Shown: positions 17,203 through 27,034 of the stretch, piece by piece
Position numbering within the stretch: the first letter of the stretch is position 1
Layout of the letters: each line of letters starts with the position of its first letter
Source: Carboxylicivirga caseinilyticus
GTDB lineage: Bacteria > Bacteroidota > Bacteroidia > Bacteroidales > Marinilabiliaceae
NCBI GenBank assembly: GCA_025499705.1
Contig: JAFMVE010000024.1
Coordinates: 21,668 to 85,667, forward strand
Length of the DNA stretch: 64,000 nt
Reading direction: 5' to 3'
Position numbers and translations under genes: made by a program
The notes under the pieces: generated by a model
The model's database searches: none
What the model was told of the DNA's origin: nothing
What the model saw: the letters and a program-made list of their open reading frames with translations, nothing else

Positions 17203-18846
17203 CTATGCTTGTTCGTATTGTAATGTTTTGGTTGTAATATCACAAACTTCAGATGGTCCAAAGTATTGAATTGGACCCGGGTAAACATATTTAGTGTTGA
17301 TAGCCCAGTCTTCTCTTTGCTCAACAAATTTCTTATAAGGAGCTCCGTCAAGGCGAACCAAAGCTTTTTGAATTACAGGTTTCATTTCACCATGACGTTT
17401 TTCCATATTCATCATCATGGTTACAGGTACACCACCAGCAATCCACTCATCAGAAGAAGCAGTAAGGTTACGTACAGAAGCCATATAACCAGTTTTACCT
17501 TCTGCGATTAAAACGGAAGCTGTTGTTCCTAAAGAATAACAATAATCAGCATCGAAATTTGAAGGAGCAGCACAACGACCTTCGTATCCGAAGAAGTGAG
17601 CCTGACCACTAAATTTACCAACAAATTTGCCTTCTTTCTTCCAACCTTTCAATTTAGCTTTAACCATATCGATCAACATTTTTTCTGTTTCGATCAACGA
17701 TACCTGAACGTTTCCGTGTGGATCACGATCAGCCATCAACTGGTTGGCAATTGAGTTAGGAAGCGATACAAATACTTCGCGAGAATCAGCTGAAAGTAAC
17801 TCTGCTACAAATTCACGTTTTTCTTTGTTACCTTCTAAAGCATTAACTTTTTCTTCGTTGTGAGCCAATAAATCATTCAACTCTGCAATCAATGCTTTCA
17901 TAGCAGGAATAAACTCTACTAAACCTTCAGGAATCAAGACTGTACCGAAGTTACTTCCGTTTGCAGCACGTTTTGCAACTGCCTCTGCAATATAAGTAAC
18001 TACATCATCCAAAGTTTGTTGTTTTGCTTCAACTTCCTCTGAGATAATACAAATATTTGGTTGAGTTTGTAAAGCACACTCTAAACCGATATGAGAAGCA
18101 GAACGACCCATTAGTTTAATAAAGTGCCAGTATTTTTTAGCTGAGTTAGCATCACGTTGGATGTTACCAATTAACTCGCTGTAAACTTTACAAGCAGTAT
18201 CAAAACCGAATGAAGTTTCAATCATTTCGTTTTTAAGGTCACCATCAATTGTTTTTGGTACACCAATAACCTGAACACCTGCAGCTTTATTTTTGTAATA
18301 TTCAGCTAATACACAAGCATTTGTATTTGAATCATCACCACCTATAATAACCAAAGCAGTAATATCCAAAGCTTTACAATTTACTAAAGCTTTTTCGAAC
18401 TGCTCTTCTTCTTCCAGTTTGGTACGACCAGAACCAATGATATCAAAACCACCGGTATTACGGTAGTGATCTACGATTTCAGCAGTTAATTCTACATATT
18501 CATTGTCAACCAAACCACCTGGTCCACCAAGGAAACCATAAAGTTTATTGTCTGGATTCAACTTTTTTAATCCGTCGTAAATACCCGAAATCACATTGTG
18601 ACCTCCAGGAGCCTGACCTCCAGATAAAATAACACCAACGTTACGAGCTGCTGTTGGAGCAGCTTCACCTGGTTCGAAGGTCAATAAAGGCATTCCATAT
18701 GTATTTGGGAACATTGCCTTAATATCAGCCTGATCAGCAACTGATTCAGTTTCTTTTCCTTCAACAATTTTCACGCTTCCTTTTAATGCTTTTGGCAATT
18801 TTGGAGCGTAACTTTCTCTTGCAATTTGAAGTGGACTCTTAATCAT
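17203..18846 (-). CDS. pfp: Pyrophosphate--fructose 6-phosphate 1-phosphotransferase (long type)
   Basis: 547 residues, the length of the long PPi-dependent phosphofructokinase group (plant, spirochaete and Bacteroidota type). It interconverts fructose 6-phosphate and fructose 1,6-bisphosphate with pyrophosphate/phosphate, so it can work in glycolysis and gluconeogenesis. Seen: [16 protein letters not shown] near the start of the fold, GGDDSNTNA with the Asp that blocks ATP use, [10 protein letters not shown] with the Lys typical of PPi enzymes and the catalytic Asp, and the sugar-binding region [14 protein letters not shown]. It is divergent from a second phosphofructokinase gene across 327 bases and ends in a strong terminator. 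Confidence 0.95.
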   Translation of the reverse strand: MIKSPLQIARESYAPKLPKALKGSVKIVEGKETESVADQADIKAMFPNTYGMPLLTFEPGEAAPTAARNVGVILSGGQAPGGHNVISGIYDGLKKLNPDNKLYGFLGGPGGLVDNEYVELTAEIVDHYRNTGGFDIIGSGRTKLEEEEQFEKALVNCKALDITALVIIGGDDSNTNACVLAEYYKNKAAGVQVIGVPKTIDGDLKNEMIETSFGFDTACKVYSELIGNIQRDANSAKKYWHFIKLMGRSASHIGLECALQTQPNICIISEEVEAKQQTLDDVVTYIAEAVAKRAANGSNFGTVLIPEGLVEFIPAMKALIAELNDLLAHNEEKVNALEGNKEKREFVAELLSADSREVFVSLPNSIANQLMADRDPHGNVQVSLIETEKMLIDMVKAKLKGWKKEGKFVGKFSGQAHFFGYEGRCAAPSNFDADYCYSLGTTASVLIAEGKTGYMASVRNLTASSDEWIAGGVPVTMMMNMEKRHGEMKPVIQKALVRLDGAPYKKFVEQREDWAINTKYVYPGPIQYFGPSEVCDITTKTLQYEQA

Positions 18847-19173
18847 TTTTTATCCGTATATTATGATAACACTAAGGTGAAATTCTAATTTACTAATGTC
18901 ATTTTGTAATAATCCTGCAAATTTGCTTATATTTTTTCAGAATAGAAATATTAAGGACCTATAATTTACAATCATTAACTTATTTATATCAATTATCTAT
19001 TAGATAGATACTAAAGCAATTTTTTAATACAGCACCAACATCCTTCTTTGTTCCAAATAATGAGCTATGTATACAATACTTATTCAATTTATTTCTTAAA
19101 TTTAAATAGATGATAAATAATTGATTCCTGATTGTTTTTCATTGTATTAACAGTCTAACTTAAAGTCAATGTT
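18847..19173. other. Divergent intergenic region between two phosphofructokinase genes
   Basis: 327 bases, AT-rich, without an open frame of note. It must carry the promoters of both divergent genes, but no clear TAnnTTTG element was found on either strand within 60 bases of a start. No RNA gene was recognised. Confidence 0.7.
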
Positions 19174-20391
19174 ATGATACTTCAAAAACGTACCCCAAAA
19201 ACAATTGGCATCTTAACAGGAGGTGGAGACGTTCCTGGATTAAACCCAGCAATTCGGGCTGTTACTATCAGGGCGATTCATGAAGGTTACAAAGTTATAG
19301 GTATCCGTAATGGTTGGAAAGGAGTTATCTCAATCAATCCTTCTCTTCCAATTGAAGATCAGGATTATTGTGTTGAATTAACTGAGAATATGGTTAATCG
19401 TCTTGGCCGGACCGGCGGAACATTTCTTCATTCAAGCCGAACCAAAGCAAACAATGTTCACATATCAGATATACCAGATCATTTAAAACCAAATTACAAG
19501 GATGAGTTTAATGACCTCACCGATGCAGCTGTTACAAATCTCAAATATTTAGGCATAGATTACCTGATACCTATAGGTGGTGACGATACCTTAAGTTATG
19601 GTGTAAGACTTCATCACGAAGGCATCAAACTGGTTGCAATACCCAAAACCATGGATGGTGACGTACCCGGCACAGAATATTGCATTGGATTCAGTACTTG
19701 TGTTACACGAACCATTGAGTTAACACATGCTTTGCGTACATGCGCCGGCTCTCATGAACGATTCCTTGTATTAGAGGTTTTTGGTCGTAATGCAGGTTTT
19801 TCTGCGCTATTACCAACTGTTGGTGGAGCTGCAGACAGATGCGTTATTCCCGAACATCAGTTCAACATTGAACAATTGACTGCCTTAATGGTAGAAGACA
19901 GAAATAATAATCCAAGTAAGTATTCGGTTGTATTAGTATCAGAAGGAGCCAGCTTTGAAGGTGGTCAGATCATTTATACCAGCCATGAAACAGATGCTTT
20001 CGGTCATAAAAAACTGGGAGGCATTGGTGAAACCATCGGACAGCAACTCAAAAAGCTAAGTCCTAAGTTTAACCAGGGAAAAGAGATTAACGTAATTAAT
20101 CAGAAACTGGGATATCTTGTTCGTTCAGGCGAACCCGATGCTCTCGATTCTATAGTACCTACAGCATATGCTAATTTAGCAATGGATTTAATTATTAAAG
20201 ATCATAGTGGGCAGATGGTATGCATCAATGATGGTAAATACAATCATATCAGTATAGAAGCTGTTAAAAAAGATGCTAAGGGTGAGAGTACTAAAAGAGT
20301 AAACGTTGCCAAATTTTATGATACCAACCGATATCGTCCGATTTATTCAAACATCATTGGTGATCCAATGATGATTTTAACAAAAGAATAG
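19174..20391 (+). CDS. 6-phosphofructokinase, pyrophosphate-type active site
   Basis: 405 residues, phosphofructokinase fold: ILTGGGDVPGLNPAIRAV at the start, GGDDT at 135-139 and PKTMDGD at 157-163. ATP enzymes such as E. coli PfkA have Gly at the positions of Asp138 and Lys158; the Asp/Lys pair seen here marks pyrophosphate as the likely phosphoryl donor. Catalytic Asp161 and the substrate-binding MDGDVPGTEYCIGFSTC are kept. The size fits the group III (actinobacterial-like) enzymes, which databases often label ATP-dependent. It is divergent from the long-type pfp gene. That both carry PPi residues is read from sequence; donor preference is inferred. Confidence 0.9.
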   Translation: MILQKRTPKTIGILTGGGDVPGLNPAIRAVTIRAIHEGYKVIGIRNGWKGVISINPSLPIEDQDYCVELTENMVNRLGRTGGTFLHSSRTKANNVHISDIPDHLKPNYKDEFNDLTDAAVTNLKYLGIDYLIPIGGDDTLSYGVRLHHEGIKLVAIPKTMDGDVPGTEYCIGFSTCVTRTIELTHALRTCAGSHERFLVLEVFGRNAGFSALLPTVGGAADRCVIPEHQFNIEQLTALMVEDRNNNPSKYSVVLVSEGASFEGGQIIYTSHETDAFGHKKLGGIGETIGQQLKKLSPKFNQGKEINVINQKLGYLVRSGEPDALDSIVPTAYANLAMDLIIKDHSGQMVCINDGKYNHISIEAVKKDAKGESTKRVNVAKFYDTNRYRPIYSNIIGDPMMILTKE

Positions 20392-20465
20392 AATTTTAAC
20401 CTAAATTTTAAGTTTTATTAAATCATCTAAACATTCCATTAACTATAATAAGTAACAAGATTTAT

Positions 20466-20473
20466 TATCTTTG
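20466..20473 (+). promoter_or_regulatory. Candidate -7 promoter element of the glycosyltransferase gene
   Basis: TATCTTTG matches TAnnTTTG and ends 19 bases before the start codon at 20493. No clear -33 element is present. Confidence 0.35.
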
Positions 20474-20492
20474 AGTCCAAACATAGGACCAA

Positions 20493-21488
20493 ATGCAATT
20501 TTCAGTTATCATTCCAGTTTACAATCGTCCAGAAGAAATTGTTGAATTATTAGAGTCACTAACACTACAATCAGCAAAATCGGAATTCGAAGTTATCATT
20601 GTCGAAGATGGATCAACCGTAAGCTCGAAAGACGTAATTGATCCTTATTTCCATCAATTGGATTTGCATTATTATTATCAGGAAAATCAAGGTCCTGGTC
20701 TTGCCCGAAACTTTGGTGCATCCAAGGCTAAAAACGATTTTCTGGTCTTCTTTGATAGCGATTGTATTATCCCATCCAACTATTTTAATGTTATAATAGA
20801 TGAATTTGAAAAATCTGACATTGAATGTTATGGTGGACCGGATAGTTCACATCCTTTCTTCACCCCTATCCAAAAAGCAATCAGCTATTCAATGACATCT
20901 CCACTCACAACAGGAGGTATCAGAGGTGGCAAAAAGAATCTGGATAAATTTTATCCTCGAAGCTTTAATCTGGGTGTAAGTAAAAAGGTATTTACAGAAC
21001 TGGGAGGCTTTGGCGAGATGCGTTTCGGTGAAGACTTAGATTTCAGTATGCGTATTGCAGAAGCCGGATACGACATTAAATTAATACGAGATGCATACGT
21101 TTATCACAAACGCAGAACCAAATTTAAAGCTTTTTACAAGCAGGTATTCAACTCTGGTATTGCCCGAATTGATTTATCATTAATGCATCCCGGAACACTT
21201 AAAATAGTGCATCTTCTTCCTTCAATGTTCGCCATTGGTTATCCCATATTAATTTTAGGAGCTTTATTTTTAAATCCGCTCATTTTTATTCTGGTTTTGA
21301 TATTTCCTCTCAGCGTTATTACTGACGCATGGATAAGAACCAAAAAATTCAATGTGGCTATACTCTGTTCAATGGCTTCGCTAGTGCAGTTATTTGGATA
21401 CGGCTACGGATTTATCAATGCCTTTTGGGTTAGAATAATAAGGGGCAAAGGTAGTTTTCACAGCTTTGCCCAATCATTCTACGATTAA
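20493..21488 (+). CDS. Family 2 glycosyltransferase
   Basis: 331 residues. The GT-A fold opens at residue 1 (FSVIIPVYNRPEEIVELLESL), with VIIVEDGST, the nucleotide-sugar/metal motif FFDSDC (DxD) and GEDLDFSMR near the acceptor site. The last third has two or three hydrophobic helices (about 245-285 and 295-315), so the enzyme is membrane-attached, with the catalytic part in the cytoplasm. It probably adds a sugar to a lipid-linked or surface glycan; donor and acceptor are unknown. It stands alone, with no other glycan genes beside it. Confidence 0.92.
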   Translation: MQFSVIIPVYNRPEEIVELLESLTLQSAKSEFEVIIVEDGSTVSSKDVIDPYFHQLDLHYYYQENQGPGLARNFGASKAKNDFLVFFDSDCIIPSNYFNVIIDEFEKSDIECYGGPDSSHPFFTPIQKAISYSMTSPLTTGGIRGGKKNLDKFYPRSFNLGVSKKVFTELGGFGEMRFGEDLDFSMRIAEAGYDIKLIRDAYVYHKRRTKFKAFYKQVFNSGIARIDLSLMHPGTLKIVHLLPSMFAIGYPILILGALFLNPLIFILVLIFPLSVITDAWIRTKKFNVAILCSMASLVQLFGYGYGFINAFWVRIIRGKGSFHSFAQSFYD

Positions 21489-21495
21489 CATTGAT

Positions 21496-21699
21496 CTAAT
21501 TAATTATTATTTCAGAATCAGCACCATTCAGACTAATGTTCTGATAAACTCTTGCAAAACCTTTCAGTTTTCGCACAATTAACTCAATAGAACTTTTTTG
21601 ATGCACAAAAAAATCGTCTGGTATGCGATCATAAATATCCAACAGGCGCCCGGCCTCTCTTTCTTGTTGTAAGTATTCGTGAGTAAACAATTCTTTCAT
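21496..21699 (-). CDS. Small conserved-looking hypothetical protein
   Basis: 67 residues (MKELFTHEYLQQEREAG start). No membrane helix, signal peptide or cysteine. It lies 63 bases behind the ECF sigma gene in the same direction and 7 bases from the end of the convergent glycosyltransferase gene. Coding is supported by normal composition, close fit between its neighbours and the absence of any competing frame. It lacks the helix expected of a membrane anti-sigma factor, so it is either a soluble partner of the sigma factor or unrelated. I do not recognise it. Confidence 0.6.
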   Translation of the reverse strand: MKELFTHEYLQQEREAGRLLDIYDRIPDDFFVHQKSSIELIVRKLKGFARVYQNISLNGADSEIIIN

Positions 21700-21762
21700 A
21701 GGCTATTTGTTTAATACTATTTACCAACAAAACGTAGCCTATTAAAAAATATTGCTTTGATA

Positions 21763-22356
21763 TTAAGATAATGTAAATGAAAGATTACGCTCTTCCATCA
21801 TTCGACGCAGATTCATTAATGCATATCTCATTCTACCCAGTGCAGTATTGATACTTACATTCGTTTCTTCTGCAATCTCTTTAAAGCTTAACCCTTTATA
21901 ATGACGCATTTCAACCACTTCCCTTTGATTATCAGGAAGTAATTTCACCAATGAATTCAGTTCGCTTAATATCTGCTCAAAAACCATTTTATCCTCAATC
22001 GATTTATCAGAAAAACGAGTTGAGTTAAAAAGATCGAATTCATAATTATCATTCGAAATCATCACCTGATTCTTTTGTTTTCGATAGTGATCAATGATCA
22101 GGTTATGAGCAATACGCATTACCCATGAAGAAAATTTACCGGTATCAGAATAGTTACCTTTCTTCAATGTTTTAATTACTCTTATAAAAGCTTCCTGAAA
22201 AATGTCTTCAGCCAATTCCTGTTGCTTGACGCACATCATTATATATGAGAAAACTTTGGCTTTATGTCTATCGATAAGAATATCGATACATGTAACATTG
22301 CCTGCAATAAAGTTCTTTACAAGTTCTTCATCAGAAAGCATAATTTGCTTTTCCAT
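21763..22356 (-). CDS. ECF RNA polymerase sigma factor
   Basis: 197 residues. Region 2 is seen in CIDILIDRHKAKVFSYIMMCV...ELAEDIFQEAFIRVIKTL and the -10 reader in SSWVMRIAHNLIIDHYRK; region 4 in LLPDNQREVVEMRHYKGLSFKEIAEETNVSINTALGRMRYAL (parts quoted). It is well separated from the first ECF factor in sequence. No anti-sigma factor with a membrane helix follows it, only the 67-residue protein. Its regulon cannot be read from the window. Confidence 0.92.
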   Translation of the reverse strand: MEKQIMLSDEELVKNFIAGNVTCIDILIDRHKAKVFSYIMMCVKQQELAEDIFQEAFIRVIKTLKKGNYSDTGKFSSWVMRIAHNLIIDHYRKQKNQVMISNDNYEFDLFNSTRFSDKSIEDKMVFEQILSELNSLVKLLPDNQREVVEMRHYKGLSFKEIAEETNVSINTALGRMRYALMNLRRMMEERNLSFTLS

Positions 22357-22501
22357 ACCACTATTTATTTAATAATCTTGTAAAGGTCTTCTATAGGCAA
22401 AGCATTTATGTTAGTTATAATTTGAGTTTAAAAAAAGTAAAAAAACATTTCAAAAGCAAATTTTTGACTTTTATATATTAGTTAGCTAATTGAAAAATAA
22501 G

Positions 22502-22533
22502 TTTTACTTAGTGTCTGACGATAGCTATATTTG
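22502..22533 (+). promoter_or_regulatory. Candidate uvrA promoter
   Basis: TATATTTG at 22526-22533 matches the Bacteroidota -7 box; TTTT at 22502-22505 stands 20 bases upstream in place of -33 TTTG. The ATG lies 20 bases downstream. Confidence 0.45.
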
Positions 22534-22553
22534 TGCTTGATTTTTAGAAAAGA

Positions 22554-25364
22554 ATGATCAGGATGCAGGAGAAAACAATAGTTATAAAAGGTGCCAGAGT
22601 TCATAATTTAAAAAATATAGACCTGGAAATTCCGCGAAATGAATTTATTGTAATTACCGGAGTATCGGGTAGCGGAAAATCATCTCTTGCTTTCGATACT
22701 TTATATGCAGAAGGTCAAAGACGTTACGTAGAAAGCCTAAGTAGTTATGCCCGACAATTCCTTGGTCGACTGGATAAACCCGAGGTTGATTTTATCAAAG
22801 GGATTCCTCCGGCTATTGCCATTGAGCAAAAAGTAAATACCCGAAATCCTCGTTCTACAGTTGGTACCAGTACCGAAATATATGATTATCTCAAACTCTT
22901 GTATGCACGAATTGGAAAAACCATTTCTCCAATTAGTGGACAGGAAGTTAAAAGACAATATGTTGGTGACGTGGTTGACTACGTAAATTCACTTCCCGAA
23001 GGAACGAAACTTGCAGTTTTGGCGCCAGTCCATCATTCTGAAGACAGAACATGCAAAGAACATCTTGATATTTTGCTAAAACAGGGATTCAGCCGTGTTG
23101 AAGCAAATGATACATTCATCAGAATAGAGGATATACTTAACAGTGAAGAAGATGATACAAAAAATTGTGAAACCATCAATCTGGTTATCGATCGTCTTTC
23201 CGCTGCCTCTGATGAAGAAACATTAAGTCGATTGGCTGATTCGGTACAAACTGCCTTTTATGAAGGAAAAGGGGAATGTACCATCAAACTATTTCTAAAA
23301 GACGAAACAAAAACTGTTGTCTTTTCCAACAAATTTGAATTGGATGGCATCACATTTGAAGAGCCAACAGAACATCTCTTCACCTTCAACAATCCGGTTG
23401 GAGCCTGCCCCAGATGTGAAGGATTTGGAAACGTTATTGGCATTGATGAAGATTTGGTAATACCCAATAAAAGTTTATCGGTTTACGATGGCGCAATAGC
23501 TTGTTGGAAAGGAGAAAAAATGGGTGAATGGAGAGATGTTCTCGTCAATAATGCCCATTACTTCAATTTCCCAATACATAAACCATTCTTTGAATTAAGT
23601 AAGGAAGAAAAAAAGCTTTTGTGGACCGGAAATGAACATTTCTACGGCCTTGATCAGTTTTTTAAACATGTAGAAGAACAGCAATACAAAATTCAATATC
23701 GTGTAATGTTATCGCGTTACCGCGGTAAAACTATTTGCCCTGAATGTAGTGGAGCCAGATTAAAAAAAGAAGCCAGCTGGGTAAAAGTAAACGACCGTAA
23801 TATTCACGATCTGGTAAACCTGCCGGTCTCGGAATTAAATACTTTTTTCGCCCAGCTAACACTCAACAAACACGATCAGAAAGTTGCAGGTCGCTTGTTA
23901 ACAGAGATACAGACTCGTCTTCAATTTCTGAATGATGTTGGTTTGGGATATTTAACTCTTAACCGACTATCCTCTACCCTTTCAGGAGGTGAAAGTCAAC
24001 GAATAAATTTAGCAACCAGTCTTGGAAGTAGTTTAATAGGATCGCTTTATATTTTAGATGAACCCAGCATTGGATTACATTCAAGAGATACTCATTTACT
24101 GATTAAAGTTCTGAGAAATCTTCAAAAAGTTGGCAATACAGTTATTGTGGTTGAACATGATGAAGATATTATAAGATCATCTGATAAAATTATTGACATT
24201 GGGCCTCTAGCGGGTCGACTTGGTGGTGAATTGGTATTTCAGGGTGATTTCAATGAATTACAGGCATCAGAAAAAAGCCTCACAACAAAGTATCTGAAAG
24301 GTATTGAACAAATACCCATACCTTCCGGAAGAAGGAAATTCAATCATGCCATTCATATAAAAGGGGCATGCGAAAACAACCTTAAAAATATCAATATTTC
24401 TTTTCCTTTGAATGTTATATGCTCTGTTACAGGCGTTTCAGGAAGCGGAAAGTCTTCGTTGGTTAGAAAAATATTGTATCCGGCTCTAAAAAAACAGATG
24501 GGTGGCTATGCTGACAAAACCGGATCGTTTGACATGATAGAGGGAGCTGTAAAGCATATAAAAGATGTGGAATTTGTAGATCAAAATCCAATTGGTAAAA
24601 GTTCCAGATCCAACCCTGCTACCTACCTCAAAGCCTGGGATGAAATTCGTAAATTAATGGCTGATCAACAGGCTTCGAAACTGAACGGATTTAAACCATC
24701 ACACTTCTCATTTAATATTGATGGTGGGCGATGTGATGAATGCCAGGGAGAAGGTACCATCAAGGTGGAAATGCAATTTATGGCCGATATCATTTTGAAA
24801 TGCGAAAGTTGCCACGGCAAACGATTCAAAGATGAAGTTCTGGAAGTATCATTTCATGATAAAAATGTTTATGATATTTTAGAACTGACAGTTGATGAAG
24901 CCATCGATTTTTTTGGACAATCTAAACTAACAACAGCCAAGCGAATTGTATCCCGATTGAAACCATTATCTGACGTTGGGTTGGGTTATATTAAACTTGG
25001 TCAATCATCAAGTACATTAAGTGGAGGAGAAAGTCAACGGGTTAAACTGGCATTCTACCTAGCTAATGAAAAGAGCGAACCTACGTTATTCATTTTCGAT
25101 GAACCAACTACCGGATTGCATTTTCACGACATTAGAAAGCTATTAGATGCCTTTAATGCTCTGGTAAAAAATGGACATTCATTAATAATTGTTGAGCACA
25201 ATATGGATATCATCAAATCGGCCGATTGGATTATTGATCTTGGACCTGAAGGAGGTAATGAGGGAGGAAACCTGGTATTTGCAGGAACTCCGGAAGACTT
25301 GATAAAAGTGAAAGAATCTTATACCGGAAAATACTTAGAACCTTATTTAAATAAAAAAGGCTGA
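22554..25364 (+). CDS. uvrA: UvrA-type excinuclease ABC subunit A, zinc ligands partly lost
   Basis: 936 residues, full UvrA length. UvrA dimers find bulky DNA lesions and load UvrB. Both ABC ATPase modules are intact: Walker A GVSGSGKSS twice, signatures LSGGESQR twice, Walker B LYILDEPSIGLH and LFIFDEPTTGLH. The UvrB-binding insert (about 120-240) is present. The zinc module between ABC signature halves near 726-756 (CDECQGEG...CESCHGKRF) is complete. The earlier finger has only its second pair (CPRCEGFG, about 285); the first pair is replaced by SNKFELDG, and the usual CP.CG near residue 125 reads SPISG. This may be a second-copy UvrA rather than the main one. ATG at 22563 is an equally good start. 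Confidence 0.93.
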   Translation: MIRMQEKTIVIKGARVHNLKNIDLEIPRNEFIVITGVSGSGKSSLAFDTLYAEGQRRYVESLSSYARQFLGRLDKPEVDFIKGIPPAIAIEQKVNTRNPRSTVGTSTEIYDYLKLLYARIGKTISPISGQEVKRQYVGDVVDYVNSLPEGTKLAVLAPVHHSEDRTCKEHLDILLKQGFSRVEANDTFIRIEDILNSEEDDTKNCETINLVIDRLSAASDEETLSRLADSVQTAFYEGKGECTIKLFLKDETKTVVFSNKFELDGITFEEPTEHLFTFNNPVGACPRCEGFGNVIGIDEDLVIPNKSLSVYDGAIACWKGEKMGEWRDVLVNNAHYFNFPIHKPFFELSKEEKKLLWTGNEHFYGLDQFFKHVEEQQYKIQYRVMLSRYRGKTICPECSGARLKKEASWVKVNDRNIHDLVNLPVSELNTFFAQLTLNKHDQKVAGRLLTEIQTRLQFLNDVGLGYLTLNRLSSTLSGGESQRINLATSLGSSLIGSLYILDEPSIGLHSRDTHLLIKVLRNLQKVGNTVIVVEHDEDIIRSSDKIIDIGPLAGRLGGELVFQGDFNELQASEKSLTTKYLKGIEQIPIPSGRRKFNHAIHIKGACENNLKNINISFPLNVICSVTGVSGSGKSSLVRKILYPALKKQMGGYADKTGSFDMIEGAVKHIKDVEFVDQNPIGKSSRSNPATYLKAWDEIRKLMADQQASKLNGFKPSHFSFNIDGGRCDECQGEGTIKVEMQFMADIILKCESCHGKRFKDEVLEVSFHDKNVYDILELTVDEAIDFFGQSKLTTAKRIVSRLKPLSDVGLGYIKLGQSSSTLSGGESQRVKLAFYLANEKSEPTLFIFDEPTTGLHFHDIRKLLDAFNALVKNGHSLIIVEHNMDIIKSADWIIDLGPEGGNEGGNLVFAGTPEDLIKVKESYTGKYLEPYLNKKG

Positions 25365-25382
25365 TGATAGTCATCAGCCTTT
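25357..25382. terminator. Bidirectional terminator between uvrA and the small exported protein gene
   Basis: AAGGCTGATGA pairs perfectly with TCATCAGCCTT over a 3- to 4-base loop. T-rich sequence follows on both strands, more strongly on the minus strand. The uvrA stop codon TGA lies inside the left arm. Confidence 0.85.
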
Positions 25383-25404
25383 AAATATAAAATGATTGAT
25401 TTAA

Positions 25405-25857
25405 TTACATTCTTTTCTTCTTATCCTTTTCCATTTCAACCCCAAACAATACCGCAACACACCCCGAAACAATATCTTCAGCTTCTCGCTCCAGCACCTG
25501 CATTTCAACAATTAACATTTGTGTTGATTTAACTTCAAAATCCCAAGACAAACTGTAATCGTGGTCCTTATTGTCGAATAAAACAGATCCATCACTATTG
25601 ATTAATTTAAAATGTATAGGAGGAAGTTGCTCAATTTTACTTATACTGATTCGGTATTTTTGTCCTTCGAAGAATGTTTTAAAGAGCTCAGCTTTTTCAC
25701 CTTCAGATAAAATAGTTGCATTATAGTTACCATCATGCACAAATGCACCTAATTTTGCTTTCCCAACATTTTTCGCAAAAGAAAAACATTGTGCACTCAA
25801 AGCACTTGTCATCAAAACAAGGCTTAAAAGAAGAACAATTCGTTTAAGAGCCAACAT
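25405..25857 (-). CDS. Small exported protein, paralogue of the one at 47789
   Basis: 150 residues with a signal peptide (MLALKRIVLLLSLVLMTSALSAQ). The mature part of about 120 residues looks all-beta and shares a clear pattern with the protein at 47789-48214: a Cys soon after the signal, EKAELFKTFFEGQKYRI, SVLFDNKDHDYSLSWDF, a hydrophobic IVEM strand, and a final SGC.AVLFGVEM strand. It lies 11 bases behind a lipoprotein gene, so the two are likely one operon. I do not recognise a named family. It is probably periplasmic. Confidence 0.8.
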   Translation of the reverse strand: MLALKRIVLLLSLVLMTSALSAQCFSFAKNVGKAKLGAFVHDGNYNATILSEGEKAELFKTFFEGQKYRISISKIEQLPPIHFKLINSDGSVLFDNKDHDYSLSWDFEVKSTQMLIVEMQVLEREAEDIVSGCVAVLFGVEMEKDKKKRM

Positions 25858-25868
25858 AAAACAGGATA

Positions 25869-26798
25869 TTATGAAATAAACTCTGTTCTGATCTCTTCAA
25901 CTTTCTCAAGAAGCTTTTCAAATACATCTTTTGAGATGTAGGTTTCTGATTCAGCTTTAATGGTGGTTACCTTATTGGCTTCATCGGTATCTGCTTCTAC
26001 TTTGGAGGTGTTTACAATCTTAACCTGATCAAAAATTACCTTTAATTCATTCACTTTATCCAGAAGATAAGCAATGTCTTCATTCGACTTGTATTCTTCC
26101 ATCAGATTAATAACAGTATACAAACTCAATTTTTGATAGATAATTCTTTCAATCAGTCTTTTGTTATTTTCTAAGGAGCCATTGGTTAAACGCGTTGCCA
26201 GGTATAAACCTTCAACCCATCCACCAACTAAAACCATCACTGCAATTGCAGGGCGATCGTTATCAGTTAAATATGCATTCGAAGTCATAAAAGTCTCAGA
26301 GATAATATCCATCATAACATCGCGGTTATTCATATTATTCTCCAACTTTTTCATTGTCTCTTCATCAATGGCATCCATAATACCCAATCCTTCAGCAAGT
26401 TTTTTGGTATTTGCCATATACTTTATAGAACTTTGAGTTTGATCAAACAAACTGGTATAACTTAAATCAGCTGAATATACACCCAGGTTTAATGCCATTT
26501 GTCTGTTTGTAGCATATTTTCCAACGTTATCCAGAGGATTCAATAATTCTTCATTATAAGTTGCACCAGCTCGTTTAATAAGCATAGCCGTTTCCAAAGG
26601 TGAAGGCAAGGAATAAAAAATCAATTTTGATTTTTTGAAATCATCTACAACCTTTCCGTCTGTACTAACCGATTCTACGATTTTATTCTCTTCAGAAGTT
26701 TGATTCTTTTGAGAACCCAAACCGCAAGAGCTAAAAATAGAAACGGACACTAATAATGAAAAGAAATAAAGTAATGGTCTGGTCAACATACTTCTCAT
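25869..26798 (-). CDS. Hypothetical lipoprotein
   Basis: About 309 residues from the ATG at 26798; an in-frame ATG 30 bases upstream would add a charged stretch before the signal. Signal: MRSMLTRPLLYFFSLLVSVSIFSSC, with the lipid Cys. The rest is mostly helical and acidic, with no motif I recognise; FYSLPSPLETAMLIKRAGATYN and LGVYSADLSYTSLFDQTQ are the most distinctive stretches. It starts the two-gene unit with the small exported protein 11 bases downstream. An envelope role is all that can be said. Confidence 0.82.
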   Translation of the reverse strand: MRSMLTRPLLYFFSLLVSVSIFSSCGLGSQKNQTSEENKIVESVSTDGKVVDDFKKSKLIFYSLPSPLETAMLIKRAGATYNEELLNPLDNVGKYATNRQMALNLGVYSADLSYTSLFDQTQSSIKYMANTKKLAEGLGIMDAIDEETMKKLENNMNNRDVMMDIISETFMTSNAYLTDNDRPAIAVMVLVGGWVEGLYLATRLTNGSLENNKRLIERIIYQKLSLYTVINLMEEYKSNEDIAYLLDKVNELKVIFDQVKIVNTSKVEADTDEANKVTTIKAESETYISKDVFEKLLEKVEEIRTEFIS

Positions 26799-26986
26799 GA
26801 TGAAATATTTATATTTTATCTTATACAAATTTTACTAAAAAACTCAATTTTGGAAAATTACTATAAAAATTCCAAATAATACACAATAACAAAGGATTTG
26901 AAGATATTTTTTTCAACCAAAATCCCTTAAGTTATCAACATTACAATCAAATATATTGCTTAATAAGCAATTAGCTTAACAAAAAA

Positions 26987-27011
26987 AACCATAGCTAAAA
27001 TAACTATGGTT
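26987..27011 (-). terminator. Terminator after the dihydroorotate-dehydrogenase-like gene
   Basis: AACCATAG pairs with CTATGGTT over a 9-base loop; on the minus strand it is followed by eight T. It lies 24 bases behind the stop at 27035. Confidence 0.82.
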
Positions 27012-27034
27012 TTCTATTAATTAACAATTATATC

